Both the position numbers and the translations under genes were made by a program. Positions 8,327 through 17,099 of a stretch of 64,000 nt of DNA are shown one piece after another. Every line of letters begins with the position of its first letter. Position 1 is the first letter of the stretch. Origin of the DNA: Bacillus pumilus (GTDB lineage Bacteria; Bacillota; Bacilli; Bacillales; Bacillaceae); NCBI RefSeq assembly GCF_038738535.1, contig NZ_CP046128.1, positions 2,170,001 through 2,234,000 on the forward strand, read 5' to 3'. The notes beneath the pieces were generated by a model, which saw only the letters and a list, made by a program, of their open reading frames with translations, was not told the DNA's origin and searched no databases.

Positions 8327-9244
8327 TTAATGTATCGGCTTTTTTGATGGAACAAGCTGACCTTCTTTCATGAGAAAATGGTACAGTGCTCCCTTCATGC
8401 CTGCCTGATTCAAGTAGTGGCACGTTTCCAGCTTCACCTGAATGTTCTTCCACGCATGCAGTGTATGTAAATGTTTCTCAATGCTTGATAGTAAATCCGG
8501 TCTTGCACTTACGCCGCCTCCAATGAGGATTTTCTCTGGATTAAGGACAGTTGCTACATTGTAAATACCAATAGCGATTCGCTTGTACCACTGATCCACC
8601 AGCTTCTCAATGGACGGATCGTGCTTTGCCTTTTCAAAAATTTCTTGACCGTCTATTTGAGTACTTTGCGGAATTCCTTGCTTTTCTTTATAGCTGCGAA
8701 TTAATCCAGCCGTTGAAGCACTGCTGTTGAGTGTTGTAAATTGTCCATTTTCTGTCTCTGTCAGCATCATGCCAAATTCACCGCCGCGGAAGGAAGCCCC
8801 GCGCACAAGCTGACCGCCAGCGAAAAGACCACCGCCAACACCTGTGCCAATCGTCATACAAATAAAGCTGTCACAATCTTTCGCATGGCCACTATATTTT
8901 TCTGCAAGAGCTGCACAATTCGCATCATTTTCAACTTCAACACGAAGAGATGTTTTCTCTTCTAAAAGTGTTTTTACATTTTGACCATTTAAGGCGATGA
9001 TGGCTCCTGCAAATTCTGTATAACCTGTTTCACTGTCCACAAAGCCCGGAAGACTAATGGCGATTCCGCTGACATCCGACGTTCTCTGATATTGCTTGAC
9101 CACATCCGCCATAACTTCTAAAAACGGTTCAAGCTGCCGGCAGTTCGTTTGATAGTCACCGCTCGTGACCAGCTCCCCATCCTGATCCATTAATCCATGT
9201 TTTGTTCTCGTCCCGCCTACATCGAACACGACATAATACGCCAC
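8327..9244 (-). CDS. ROK-family sugar kinase (glucokinase/BglK-like)
   Basis: A 305-residue kinase of the ROK family. It shows the N-terminal ATP-binding loop DVGGTRTKHG, the sugar-site stretch VENDANCAALAE with the catalytic Asp, MTIGTGVGGG, and the adenosine-site ILIGGGVS. The usual ROK zinc motif (CxCGxxGCxE) is absent; SFRGGEFGM stands in its region, as in BglK-like beta-glucoside kinases. The substrate cannot be told. It starts at GTG with AGGGG 6 bases upstream. It sits between yqfW and zur, where I recall no such gene in B. subtilis, so it is probably an accessory insertion. A cre-like site lies upstream. Confidence 0.87.
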   Translation of the reverse strand: MAYYVVFDVGGTRTKHGLMDQDGELVTSGDYQTNCRQLEPFLEVMADVVKQYQRTSDVSGIAISLPGFVDSETGYTEFAGAIIALNGQNVKTLLEEKTSLRVEVENDANCAALAEKYSGHAKDCDSFICMTIGTGVGGGLFAGGQLVRGASFRGGEFGMMLTETENGQFTTLNSSASTAGLIRSYKEKQGIPQSTQIDGQEIFEKAKHDPSIEKLVDQWYKRIAIGIYNVATVLNPEKILIGGGVSARPDLLSSIEKHLHTLHAWKNIQVKLETCHYLNQAGMKGALYHFLMKEGQLVPSKKPIH

Positions 9245-9325
9245 TTTTGACCCCTCCCTTTACTCCAAAAGACGCAAATTGCTGCATCGTACCTTGTTCT
9301 CATTTTAATGAAACAGCCGCCCTTT

Positions 9326-9339
9326 GTAAAACGTTTTCA
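9326..9339 (-). promoter_or_regulatory. Possible cre (CcpA) site upstream of the ROK kinase
   Basis: TGAAAACGTTTTAC on the minus strand agrees with the cre consensus TGWAANCGNTNWCA except for the swapped last two bases. It lies about 80 bases before the kinase start, a plausible place for carbon catabolite control. Not tested. Confidence 0.35.
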
Positions 9340-9351
9340 AAAAGACAAAAG

Positions 9352-9379
9352 AAAAAGCCAGCTCTGCGGCTGGCTTTTT
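9352..9379 (-). terminator. Terminator of zur
   Basis: AAAAAGCCAGC / GCTGGCTTTTT perfect stem with a 6-base loop, beginning at the zur stop codon; strong U-tract on the minus strand. Confidence 0.9.
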
Positions 9380-9807
9380 CATGAGTGAACTTCCTTCGGT
9401 TCGCAGGAAGGACACGTTCCGTAGATTTCGAATTTATGTCCGCTAATGTGATAATCCTCTAAATCGGCGTCTAGCTTGTCCATAGGACAGGCATCGATCT
9501 CCTTTGTTTTACCGCATGCAAGACAAATAAAGTGATGGTGGTGATGAGAAAATGAGCATTTAAAACGAAAAAGCTTCTCCCCTGACAATTCCGTTGTTTC
9601 TAATATACCTAAGTCTTCATATAGCGATAAGTTTCGATATATCGTATCAAAGCTAAGACCTGGGTAGTCTTCACTTAGTGCCGTCAGCACATTTTTAGCG
9701 GTCAAATATTTATCAGAATCAGAAAACAATTGAAGCATATCTTCACGTTTGCTTGTATATTTGTAGCCTTTTTCCTTTAATAAATCAAGCGCTTCTTGTA
9801 CGTTCAT
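9379..9807 (-). CDS. zur: Zinc uptake regulator, Fur family
   Basis: Zur represses zinc-uptake genes when zinc is plentiful. The 142-residue protein has the N-terminal winged helix ([34 protein letters not shown]) and the metal-binding C-terminal domain: the HHHHHF cluster, the structural zinc pair CLACG and the second pair CPSCE. It matches B. subtilis Zur closely from MNVQEA onwards, and AGGGGG lies 8 bases before that ATG. It overlaps the 3' end of the permease gene by 23 bases, so the three genes form one transcription unit, ABC ATPase - permease - zur. Confidence 0.95.
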   Translation of the reverse strand: MNVQEALDLLKEKGYKYTSKREDMLQLFSDSDKYLTAKNVLTALSEDYPGLSFDTIYRNLSLYEDLGILETTELSGEKLFRFKCSFSHHHHHFICLACGKTKEIDACPMDKLDADLEDYHISGHKFEIYGTCPSCEPKEVHS

Positions 9808-10645
9808 GATGATTCCCCCTTCTGAATTTTCCAATACTAATACATCCGATTAAAATCAAAATGGACAGCATCACAATGGTTCCGCCTGGCGCTAAATCTA
9901 GATAATAGCTTAAGATTAATCCGGCCAATACAGACAATTCACCGAACAAGATCGAAAGGAAGATCGCCTGTTTGAATCCTTTGGCAATACGGATACTTGC
10001 CGCAACAGGAAGCGTCATAAGCGCGGAGACAAGCAGTGTGCCTACGATACGCATTGATGCCGCAATGACGAGTGCGACGACTAAGATAAAAATAAAATGA
10101 ATCCATTTCGCTGAAATACCAGAAGCCTTTGCATGCTCTTCATCAAAAGAAAGTAAAAACAATTCTTTATATAAAAGCACGACAACTAACACAACAACGA
10201 GTGAAATCCCAACAATAATCCAAAGATCTAATCTCGAAACCGCACTGACACTTCCGAACAAATAACTAAACAAATCGGTATTAAAGCCATTCGCTAGTGA
10301 AATGAAGATGACGGAAATCCCGATACCACCTGATAAAATAATAGGAATCGCAAGCTCCTGATAATGCTTATACACGGAGCGCAGACGTTCAATAAACAAT
10401 GAACCGGCAACAGAAAACGCCATCCCTAAGTACAGCGGGCTCACCCCTGTCAAGAGGCCAAACTTTTTATCAAGGAATAAGCTTGCTGCAATACCGGCAA
10501 GTGATACGTGACTGAGGGCATCTGCAATCAGCGAGAGCCTTCTCACGACGATAAATACACCAAGTAAGGGCGCAATAAAGCCGATCAGCATTCCTGCGAT
10601 AAACGCATTTTGTAAAAATTCATAATGAAAAAATGGAAATAGCAT
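9785..10645 (-). CDS. znuB: Zinc/metal ABC transporter permease (ZnuB/ZurM-like)
   Basis: A 286-residue membrane protein with about eight hydrophobic segments, of the ABC-3 family of manganese/zinc permeases. Recognisable stretches are [30 protein letters not shown] near the N-terminus and [23 protein letters not shown] in the C-terminal half. It would form the membrane channel of the zinc importer with the ATPase encoded just upstream (stop and start overlap as TAATG) and a surface binding protein that is not encoded here. GGGGG lies 9 bases before ATG. The gene order equals that of Listeria zurA-zurM-zurR. Confidence 0.9.
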   Translation of the reverse strand: MLFPFFHYEFLQNAFIAGMLIGFIAPLLGVFIVVRRLSLIADALSHVSLAGIAASLFLDKKFGLLTGVSPLYLGMAFSVAGSLFIERLRSVYKHYQELAIPIILSGGIGISVIFISLANGFNTDLFSYLFGSVSAVSRLDLWIIVGISLVVVLVVVLLYKELFLLSFDEEHAKASGISAKWIHFIFILVVALVIAASMRIVGTLLVSALMTLPVAASIRIAKGFKQAIFLSILFGELSVLAGLILSYYLDLAPGGTIVMLSILILIGCISIGKFRRGNHHERTRSA

Positions 10646-11421
10646 TATTCATGTCCCCCATGATGGTGATGGTCGTGATGAATCACTTGAATGTCATGTC
10701 CGTAAAATTGAGATAACGCTTGATCATCCATTGAATCAAACGTTTCTGCATCCCCGTGGAAATGAAGTGTCTGATTTAAGCAAGCCACATGGGTGACTTT
10801 ATCAGAAACGGTGCCAACGTCGTGTGTAACGAGAATTAAAGACATTCCTTTTTCTTTGTTCAATGTTTCGAGCAGCTGATAAAAGCCTTCTACTGTCCGC
10901 TGGTCTACACCAACCGTCGGTTCATCTAAAATGAGCAGCTTTGGCTGACTGACGAGCGCACGGGCAATAAAAGCACGTTGCTGCTGACCGCCTGAAAGTT
11001 CACCGATGTTTTGGTGCTTTAAATCTTGTATGCCAACTGAGCGAATGGCATCCTCAACTTGCCATTTGTCCTGCTTGCTCATTCGTTTGAATAAACCAAT
11101 TTTCGCCGTCAATCCACTTGCAACGACCTCGTAAACAGAAGCAGGGAAACCCGTATTAAAACTATTCGCCTTTTGAGAAACAAATCCAATTTGATCCCAG
11201 TCTCTAAATTTTGACGCAGGCGTGCCAAATAGCTTTAATTCACCTTGCTGTGGTTTAATGAGCCCAAGCAGGCATTTTAATAAGGTTGTTTTACCAGATC
11301 CATTCGGTCCAACAAGTGCTAGAAAGTTCCCTTCCTCTACTGTTAAATGAATGTGATCAATGACATTTCGCTGTCCATACGAGTACGAAATGTCCTTCAT
11401 TTCAATAATTGGCTTTGCCAT
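10645..11421 (-). CDS. znuC: Zinc/metal ABC transporter ATP-binding protein (ZnuC/ZurA-like)
   Basis: A 258-residue ABC ATPase with Walker A GPNGSGKT (residues 38-45), the ABC signature LSGGQQQR, Walker B LLILDEP and the switch histidine in LVTHD. The C-terminus ends in a histidine-rich tail (HHDHHHHGGHE) common in zinc-transport subunits. It powers the permease encoded next. I chose ATG of MAKPII, with AAAGGTGG 8 bases upstream, over an in-frame GTG four codons earlier. A Zur-box-like sequence lies about 35 bases upstream, supporting zinc control of the operon. Confidence 0.9.
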   Translation of the reverse strand: MAKPIIEMKDISYSYGQRNVIDHIHLTVEEGNFLALVGPNGSGKTTLLKCLLGLIKPQQGELKLFGTPASKFRDWDQIGFVSQKANSFNTGFPASVYEVVASGLTAKIGLFKRMSKQDKWQVEDAIRSVGIQDLKHQNIGELSGGQQQRAFIARALVSQPKLLILDEPTVGVDQRTVEGFYQLLETLNKEKGMSLILVTHDVGTVSDKVTHVACLNQTLHFHGDAETFDSMDDQALSQFYGHDIQVIHHDHHHHGGHE

Positions 11422-11445
11422 GAATCTTTCCACCTTTAATCAATA

Positions 11446-11466
11446 TAAAAAGAATGATTACGATTT
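11446..11466 (-). promoter_or_regulatory. Zur-box-like operator upstream of the zinc operon
   Basis: Minus strand shows AAATCGTAAT-C-ATT, a perfect left half of the Bacillus Zur box (AAATCGTAATnATTACGATTT); only the inner ATT and a few outer A/T positions of the right half are kept. It lies between the yqfU terminator and the ATPase start. Confidence 0.6.
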
Positions 11467-11478
11467 ATACAACAAAAA

Positions 11479-11500
11479 GAAAATGGCTTTTGCCATTTTC
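11479..11500 (-). terminator. Terminator of yqfU
   Basis: GAAAATGGC / GCCATTTTC perfect 9-bp stem with a 4-base loop, followed on the minus strand by CTTTTTG; placed after yqfU and before the zinc operon. Confidence 0.8.
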
Positions 11501-11556
11501 TCTGTCCATACATACATTTCATTATATAAAAGAAAGATTAAAAAGTAAAATAAAAG

Positions 11557-12438
11557 CTAATGAATGGCTGTTTTGAACTTACCGCCTTTTGTTTCATGCG
11601 TATCCATAATCGTAATAAATGCTTGACCATCAATTTCAAATACAATGGATTTTAGCTTTGTAATTTCAAGTCTTGTGACAACGGCGTAGATGACATCCTT
11701 TTCTTCATCTGTATAGCCGCCTTTCCCTCTCAGCTTTGTCGTTCCCCTGCCAAGTCGATGAAGAATCGCATCTGAAATTTCATCATAATAATCTGACACG
11801 ATAATGACAGCTTTTGTTTCATCAAGCCCTTGAATGACAGCATCAATTGTTTTCATTGCCAAATAATATGTCATGACAGAATACATAGCCTGCTCTGGTC
11901 CGAAGACAAAGCCTGCCCAAATAAAAATGAACACATTGACGATCATGACAAACTCACCGACGGAGAAAGGAATTTTTTTCGTCAGAAGAATTCCTAAGAT
12001 CTCTGTTCCATCCATTGAGCCTCCATTACGGATGACAAGTCCAACACCAAAACCAAGTAATAGCCCGCCAAATACAGTAGCTAAGATCGGCTGATTTGTA
12101 AATGCCTCTACATGATGGAGTGAAGATTCAATCACGGCTAAGCTGACAATCCCAATCATTGTGGAAACCAGAAAGGTTTTCCCAATATGTTTGTATCCTG
12201 ATATCATAAATGGAATATTTAAAATGACAACAATCGTCGCAAAATTGATGAATGGGTTATCTGTAAAGAGATAATCCAAAATAAGCGAAATACCGATGAT
12301 GCCTCCATCAATAATATTGTTTGGCACTAAAAATAATTCAATGCTGACTGCTGCGCATGCAGCTCCTACTAGAATCAGGAAAATTCTCAAAATAAAATGA
12401 GGCACTGATTCCTTTCTATGCTGTTTACTATTTGCCAT
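11557..12438 (-). CDS. yqfU: YitT-family membrane protein YqfU
   Basis: A 293-residue protein with five to six membrane segments in the first two thirds (starting [26 protein letters not shown]) and a soluble C-terminal DUF2179 domain ([48 protein letters not shown]). This is the standard YitT layout. The transported or sensed molecule is unknown. AAGGGAGA precedes the ATG. It has its own terminator before the zinc operon, so co-transcription with it would need read-through. Confidence 0.85.
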   Translation of the reverse strand: MANSKQHRKESVPHFILRIFLILVGAACAAVSIELFLVPNNIIDGGIIGISLILDYLFTDNPFINFATIVVILNIPFMISGYKHIGKTFLVSTMIGIVSLAVIESSLHHVEAFTNQPILATVFGGLLLGFGVGLVIRNGGSMDGTEILGILLTKKIPFSVGEFVMIVNVFIFIWAGFVFGPEQAMYSVMTYYLAMKTIDAVIQGLDETKAVIIVSDYYDEISDAILHRLGRGTTKLRGKGGYTDEEKDVIYAVVTRLEITKLKSIVFEIDGQAFITIMDTHETKGGKFKTAIH

Positions 12439-12578
12439 ACGTTCTCCCTTCTACACATGTTAAATTTTCAATGAACATTTTATTCACTTTACTATTTTAT
12501 CATTTCACAGGATAAAATAAAATTTTTTGCACATTTTCCGTTTTCGCCCATACATTGTTACAGAGGGGAGGAATGGAA

Positions 12579-12833
12579 TTGATTTTAATTCAAAAAATTG
12601 TCCTGCAGCGGCTCAATCAGATCACAGCAAATGATCTGTTAAGGTATGCGAAACAGTATGGTGTCAGTTTAACGTCAAACCAAGCTGTCGAGGTGGCCAA
12701 ACTCATGAATGGGAAAAACGTCAATATTTTTAATGATGCAGAGCGTAACCGGCTTCTTAAGCAAGTGGAAGCGATTACTTCTAAACAGACAGCTCAGACT
12801 GTCAATGATCTGTTTAATCAGTTTACAAGTTAA
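12579..12833 (+). CDS. yqfT: DUF2624-family protein YqfT
   Basis: An 84-residue soluble, mostly helical protein (MILIQKIVLQRLNQITANDL...) with the NxLLRYAKQYGVSLTSNQA pattern of the small Bacillus YqfT family. Function unknown. I chose TTG as start because GGGGAGG lies 7 bases before it; ATG two codons earlier would overlap the ribosome site. It is divergent from yqfU and convergent with nfo. Confidence 0.75.
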   Translation: MILIQKIVLQRLNQITANDLLRYAKQYGVSLTSNQAVEVAKLMNGKNVNIFNDAERNRLLKQVEAITSKQTAQTVNDLFNQFTS

Positions 12834-12835
12834 GC

Positions 12836-12860
12836 AAAAAAGGGCCGCATTTAGCGGCAC
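12836..12860 (-). terminator. Terminator of nfo
   Basis: GCCGC-5-GCGGC short GC stem followed on the minus strand by CCTTTTTTG. Confidence 0.7.
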
Positions 12861-12881
12861 CTCATGATGTTGTATGCTTTT

Positions 12882-13775
12882 TTACTGACCCTTAATTTTA
12901 TCTAGTAAGCCTTCGTCAAATTGCTTTTCTTTCAGCATCGCAATTTCGAATTTGTAAGGTGGTTTTTTGTTCTTTTTATCTTCACCTACATAAGGCGTTT
13001 CTAAGATTTTGGGCACATCTTGAAGCTGCGGGTGATGCACAATATAGTTCAGTGCATCGAAGCCAATTTCACCAAAGCCGATATTTTCATGTCGGTCTTT
13101 TCTTGCGCCTTGTACGTTTTTACTGTCATTAATATGAAGAACCTTGATTCGGTCAATACCGACGATTCGATCAAATTCTTCTAACACCCCATCAAAGTCA
13201 GTTACAATCGGATAACCAGCATCGTGTGTGTGACATGTATCAAAGCAGACTGAAAGTGCTTCGTTATGTGTCACTCCGTCGATAATTTGGGCAAGCTCTT
13301 CAAAGCTTCTTCCGCACTCTGATCCTTTGCCTGCCATTGTTTCAAGTGCAATTTGAACCTCTTGCCCTTTTACGATGACTTCGTTTAAACCTTCAATGAT
13401 TTTTTGGATTCCTGCTTCTGATCCTGCTCCGACATGTGCACCTGGGTGGAGAACAATCTGCCCTGCACCTAGCGCTTCTGTACGTTCAATCTCAGAGCGA
13501 AGGAAGTCCACGCCAAGCTCAAATGTCGCTGGATTTACGGTGTTCCCAATATTAATAATATACGGTGCATGTACGACGATATCTGTCATACCATGCTCTT
13601 TCATATGCGCTTGTCCAGCTTCAATATTGAGGTCTTCAATTTTTTTGCGGCGCGTATTTTGCGGTGCACCTGTATAAATCATAAACGTATTCGAACCATA
13701 AGAGGCAGCTTCTTGACTCGCTGCAAGAAGCATATGTTTTCCGCTCATGGATACATGTGAACCAATCTTCAACAA
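12882..13775 (-). CDS. nfo: Deoxyribonuclease IV (AP endonuclease, Nfo family)
   Basis: Endonuclease IV cuts DNA 5' to abasic sites in base-excision repair and protects spore DNA at outgrowth. The 297-residue TIM-barrel protein shows the zinc-ligand motifs of the AP endonuclease 2 family: [44 protein letters not shown] and [13 protein letters not shown]. It begins [13 protein letters not shown] at TTG, with AGGGGG upstream; the adjacent second TTG is equally possible. Ten bases separate it from the helicase gene upstream, so the two are probably co-transcribed. Confidence 0.95.
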   Translation of the reverse strand: MLKIGSHVSMSGKHMLLAASQEAASYGSNTFMIYTGAPQNTRRKKIEDLNIEAGQAHMKEHGMTDIVVHAPYIINIGNTVNPATFELGVDFLRSEIERTEALGAGQIVLHPGAHVGAGSEAGIQKIIEGLNEVIVKGQEVQIALETMAGKGSECGRSFEELAQIIDGVTHNEALSVCFDTCHTHDAGYPIVTDFDGVLEEFDRIVGIDRIKVLHINDSKNVQGARKDRHENIGFGEIGFDALNYIVHHPQLQDVPKILETPYVGEDKKNKKPPYKFEIAMLKEKQFDEGLLDKIKGQ

Positions 13776-13784
13776 TGTTTCCCC

Positions 13785-15104
13785 CTACTTTCCATTACGC
13801 TTTGACTTTCTACGTTCCTGTCTCTTGATTTTGTCCATCTCACGTGTCATTTTCTTTTTATATCCAGGTTTGACGGCTTTCGGTTTTCTCACAAGACGCT
13901 TTGCTTTTTCTTCAATTTCATTAGGTGCTTTTTTACGTCTTTGACGCTTCAAGCGGTCATCTGCATCTCGCCATTCGCCATGAACAATGGTTTTGTTTTC
14001 AAACACAACGCCCATTTTCTCGATTTGAATGAGTGCATCCTCATCAGCAAGCTCATAAATAGTCATTGCAATTCCAGATGAACCAGCTCGAGCTGTTCTA
14101 CCAACACGGTGAACATAAAAATCAAGATCAGATGGAAGTTCATAGTTGATCACGTGGCTGACGCCTTTAATATCAATTCCGCGGGCTGCAAGATCAGATG
14201 CCACAATATAAGTGAACTCTAAATCATCAATTTGTTTCATCACTTTTTTACGTTCGCGCGGCGTTAATCCGCCATGAAGCACTCCAACTTTCATTCCTTT
14301 TTCTTGTAGGAATGATGCGATTTCATCAACGGTTGTTTTTGTATTGGCAAAAATGATGCCTAAATAAGGCTGTACATTCGTCACCATTTCATGAAGCAGT
14401 TTTAGCTTGTCACGCTGTTTAGATGGGACTAAAATATGCTGAATGTTTTCAGCTGTAATTCGTTTTGGTTCAACATGGGCATATTTTGGATTGTCCATAT
14501 ATTTTTTCAGGAACGGCTTTAGTTTTTCTGGAATAGTTGCTGAGAACACAAGCATTTGCAGCTGTTCTGGCATTTGTGAACCAATACGGTCCACATCTTC
14601 TAAAAATCCCATATCCAGCATTAAATCCGCTTCATCAATGACAAGAGATGTCGCTTTGTAAACGTTCAGCGCCTGCTCATGAATGAGGTCAGCAATACGT
14701 CCAGGTGTACCGACAACCAAATGCGGCTGGTTTTTTAGCTTTTGAATGGATTTCTGCTTGTCCGTTCCGCCAATGTAAAGCTTTGCTTTCATCTCTTCTT
14801 CTGGAGAGGCATTCTTTAAAATCGTTTGGGCTTCTTTGAAAATTTGATTGGCTAATTCTCTTGTAGGTGCAGTAATCACAACTTGTACTTGCTCTTTGCT
14901 TGGATCAATTGAATGAATAAGCGGCAATAAGTACGCGTGAGTTTTTCCTGTTCCTGTTTGTGATTGACCAATCACGCTTTCTCCTTTTAACACAGCAGGG
15001 ATGATTCTTTTTTGAATATCAGTTGGCTCATAAAAGCCCAGTTCATGAATAGCATCTATAATAAAAGGCTTTAATTCATATGTCGTAAATTTTGTTTCGT
15101 TCAT
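13785..15104 (-). CDS. cshB: DEAD-box ATP-dependent RNA helicase CshB
   Basis: A 439-residue cold-shock RNA helicase. Motifs in order: Q-motif region YEPTDIQKRIIP, Walker A SQTGTGKTH, APTRELA, TPGRI, DEAD in VIDEADLM, SAT, and the second RecA-like domain with ASDLAARGID and HRVGRTARAG. The C-terminal tail is strongly basic (about residues 375-439), as expected for RNA contact. AAGGAG lies before ATG. CshB acts with cold-shock proteins on structured mRNA in B. subtilis; that role is inferred by orthology and synteny with nfo. Confidence 0.93.
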   Translation of the reverse strand: MNETKFTTYELKPFIIDAIHELGFYEPTDIQKRIIPAVLKGESVIGQSQTGTGKTHAYLLPLIHSIDPSKEQVQVVITAPTRELANQIFKEAQTILKNASPEEEMKAKLYIGGTDKQKSIQKLKNQPHLVVGTPGRIADLIHEQALNVYKATSLVIDEADLMLDMGFLEDVDRIGSQMPEQLQMLVFSATIPEKLKPFLKKYMDNPKYAHVEPKRITAENIQHILVPSKQRDKLKLLHEMVTNVQPYLGIIFANTKTTVDEIASFLQEKGMKVGVLHGGLTPRERKKVMKQIDDLEFTYIVASDLAARGIDIKGVSHVINYELPSDLDFYVHRVGRTARAGSSGIAMTIYELADEDALIQIEKMGVVFENKTIVHGEWRDADDRLKRQRRKKAPNEIEEKAKRLVRKPKAVKPGYKKKMTREMDKIKRQERRKSKRNGK

Positions 15105-15259
15105 GTTTTCACTCCTTAAGGCAATGCCTTTTTGCTCATCTCCTCATTATAGCTGATTTTCAGCAAAAAAACCATGTCCGCTTTTCTTACAGGAAACCAA
15201 TTGATGCTTCCTTGCATAACCTATGAAGAGAAAGAGAATGCAGTAAGGGAGGTACAAGT

Positions 15260-15958
15260 ATGTTAGGGCAAAGGCCTATGGGCGATTTTCAGCCGCACCG
15301 TCCCTCACGCCGGCATCTTGGAAATGGCGGACAACCCGGGATTTTTCAAAGAGGGCAGCAGCCTCCTATCGAACAGCCTTTTCAAGGGCAAGGCAATCAA
15401 TTTCAGCAAATGATGCCTCGCTCCCCGTCTGTACAGGGAGGCGGTATACGCGGGATGGACGGAATTCCAGGAGGCGAGAGCCGCGCACTAGGCGGCGGAG
15501 CAGGAATGAAAGGCATGCTCGCTAAATTTCTTCCTGGCGCAGGGGGAGCAGGGATCTCTGGAGGTGGTGCGGGATTACAAGGAATCCAGAGCTTCACAAA
15601 TCCTGCGACCCTCTCAAGCATGTTAGGAAATGTACAAAAAGTGCTCGGTATGGCGCAGCAATTTACACCAATGATTCAGCAATACGGTCCTTTAGTAAGA
15701 AATCTGCCTGCCATGATTAAGCTGTACAGCCAGCTCGGCAGTGCGGATGATGATGAAACAAGCGCAGATGAAGATCCTAAAGAGATCGGCAAGGAAACAG
15801 AAGTGCCGCAAGAAGAAGCAGCACGAGATGATGAAATAGAAGAAAACAAAGAACCAGAGGACATCCTCGTCAAAAAAGCAGCTCCTCACACATCACCTGC
15901 TCCTGAAGCAAAACCGAAAAAAAGACCTGGCAGCTCTGTTCCAAAACTATATGTCTAG
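15260..15958 (+). CDS. yqfQ: YqfQ/VrrA-like glycine- and proline-rich protein
   Basis: A 232-residue protein of low complexity: a Gln/Pro/Arg-rich N-terminus (MLGQRPMGDFQPHRPSRR), a Gly-rich centre (residues 55-110), a short hydrophobic or amphipathic part (MLGNVQKVLGMAQQFTPMIQ) and an acidic, then Lys/Pro-rich tail. No catalytic motif is visible. B. subtilis yqfQ lies at the same place and is related to the spore-associated VrrA-type proteins; a spore role is inferred only. AGGGAGG precedes ATG. Confidence 0.75.
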   Translation: MLGQRPMGDFQPHRPSRRHLGNGGQPGIFQRGQQPPIEQPFQGQGNQFQQMMPRSPSVQGGGIRGMDGIPGGESRALGGGAGMKGMLAKFLPGAGGAGISGGGAGLQGIQSFTNPATLSSMLGNVQKVLGMAQQFTPMIQQYGPLVRNLPAMIKLYSQLGSADDDETSADEDPKEIGKETEVPQEEAARDDEIEENKEPEDILVKKAAPHTSPAPEAKPKKRPGSSVPKLYV

Positions 15959-15999
15959 TGATCTTTTAACGGCGAAGTGTTCACTGCGTATAACAATCT

Positions 16000-16028
16000 T
16001 TGATATATGCGCTTACTTTGGCTATAAT
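16000..16028 (+). promoter_or_regulatory. Strong sigma-A promoter for ispH
   Basis: TTGATA, a 17-base spacer and a perfect TATAAT. The predicted start near 16034-16035 coincides with the first base of a 9-bp stem in the leader (see next feature). Confidence 0.8.
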
Positions 16029-16032
16029 GGAA

Positions 16033-16088
16033 GCTAGAGAATGATAAAAAGCCGTTTTTTACGGCTTTTTATATTGTTCTTCTCTAGC
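16033..16088 (+). promoter_or_regulatory. Nested hairpin leader of ispH (terminator-like, candidate attenuator)
   Basis: An inner stem AAAAAGCCGT / ACGGCTTTTT (16046-16070) with a T-rich loop looks like an intrinsic terminator. It is enclosed by a perfect outer 9-bp inverted repeat, GCTAGAGAA (16033-16041) and TTCTCTAGC (16080-16088). Both lie downstream of the promoter and before the ispH ribosome site. It may be only the yqfQ terminator, or a 5' stabiliser or attenuator of ispH. Confidence 0.6.
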
Positions 16089-16115
16089 AGCACTTCCCTA
16101 CAGGAGGACGAATAA

Positions 16116-17060
16116 ATGAATGTAATTAAAATTTCGCCGCGTGGCTATTGCTATGGCGTTGTGGATGCAATGGTCATTGCTAAAAATGCCGCACTTGATA
16201 AAAACTTGCCACGCCCAATTTATATATTAGGTATGATTGTGCACAACAAGCACGTGACAGATGCCTTCGAAGAAGATGGGATCTACACACTGGACGGACC
16301 AAACCGCATGGACATTTTAAAGCAGGTTGAAAGCGGAACAGTCATTTTCACCGCTCACGGCGTTTCACCTGAGGTTCGTCAAATTGCAGAAGAAAAAGGC
16401 CTTATCACCATTGATGCAACCTGTCCCGATGTAACGAAAACACATGAACTCATTTCAGAGAAAACAGCCGATGGATATGACATTATTTATATTGGGAAAA
16501 AGGGTCATCCTGAGCCAGAGGGAGCTGTCGGAGTAGCTCCTGACAAGGTGCATCTTGTCGAAACAGAAGCCGACATTGAGGCGCTCGATTTAACATCAGA
16601 TAAACTGCTCATCACCAATCAGACGACGATGTCTCAGTGGGATGTTCACGATCTAATGGAGCTGATTAAAGAGAAATACCCTCACGTCGAGTACCATCAA
16701 GAAATTTGTCTTGCGACACAGGTACGTCAGGAAGCTGTTTCCGAGCAAGCTGGCCAAGCTGATCTTACCATTGTTGTCGGCGATCCAAAAAGTAATAACT
16801 CCAACCGTCTGGCACAAGTGTCCATGGAGATTGCTGGAACGCAGGCTTACCGTATTGGTGACCTAAGTGAGCTCAAGCTGGAGTGGCTGCAAGGCGTAAA
16901 TACCGTTGCCGTTACGGCTGGTGCTTCAACACCAACACCTATTACAAAGGAAGTCATACGTTTCTTAGAAAACTACGAGCCGGATGATGAAGCAACTTGG
17001 AAGATTGAACGGTCGGTTCCTCTTTCGAAAATACTACCGCGCGTGAAAACAAAGAAATAA
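16116..17060 (+). CDS. ispH: 4-hydroxy-3-methylbut-2-enyl diphosphate reductase
   Basis: IspH (LytB) makes isopentenyl and dimethylallyl diphosphate from HMBPP, the last MEP-pathway step, using a [4Fe-4S] cluster. The 314-residue protein carries the three cluster cysteines in RGYCYGV (Cys12), DATCPDV and [11 protein letters not shown], plus FTAHGVSP and the [14 protein letters not shown] substrate loop. AGGAGG lies 7-8 bases before ATG. Its leader holds a nested hairpin and its 3' end a strong bidirectional terminator, so it is monocistronic. Confidence 0.97.
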   Translation: MNVIKISPRGYCYGVVDAMVIAKNAALDKNLPRPIYILGMIVHNKHVTDAFEEDGIYTLDGPNRMDILKQVESGTVIFTAHGVSPEVRQIAEEKGLITIDATCPDVTKTHELISEKTADGYDIIYIGKKGHPEPEGAVGVAPDKVHLVETEADIEALDLTSDKLLITNQTTMSQWDVHDLMELIKEKYPHVEYHQEICLATQVRQEAVSEQAGQADLTIVVGDPKSNNSNRLAQVSMEIAGTQAYRIGDLSELKLEWLQGVNTVAVTAGASTPTPITKEVIRFLENYEPDDEATWKIERSVPLSKILPRVKTKK

Positions 17061-17062
17061 AG

Positions 17063-17097
17063 AAAACGTCAGAGCATAGCAGCTCTGACGTTTTTTT
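17063..17097. terminator. Bidirectional terminator ispH / yqfO
   Basis: A perfect 13-bp stem AAAACGTCAGAGC with its complement, a 6-base loop, then TTTTTTT on the plus strand; A-rich on the other side. Confidence 0.92.
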
Positions 17098-17099
17098 GT

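Noticed and set aside
15260-15958. Low-complexity Gly/Pro-rich yqfQ taken as a horizontally acquired or collagen-like gene
   Set aside because: No GXY repeats, and its position between cshB and ispH is the ordinary place of yqfQ.
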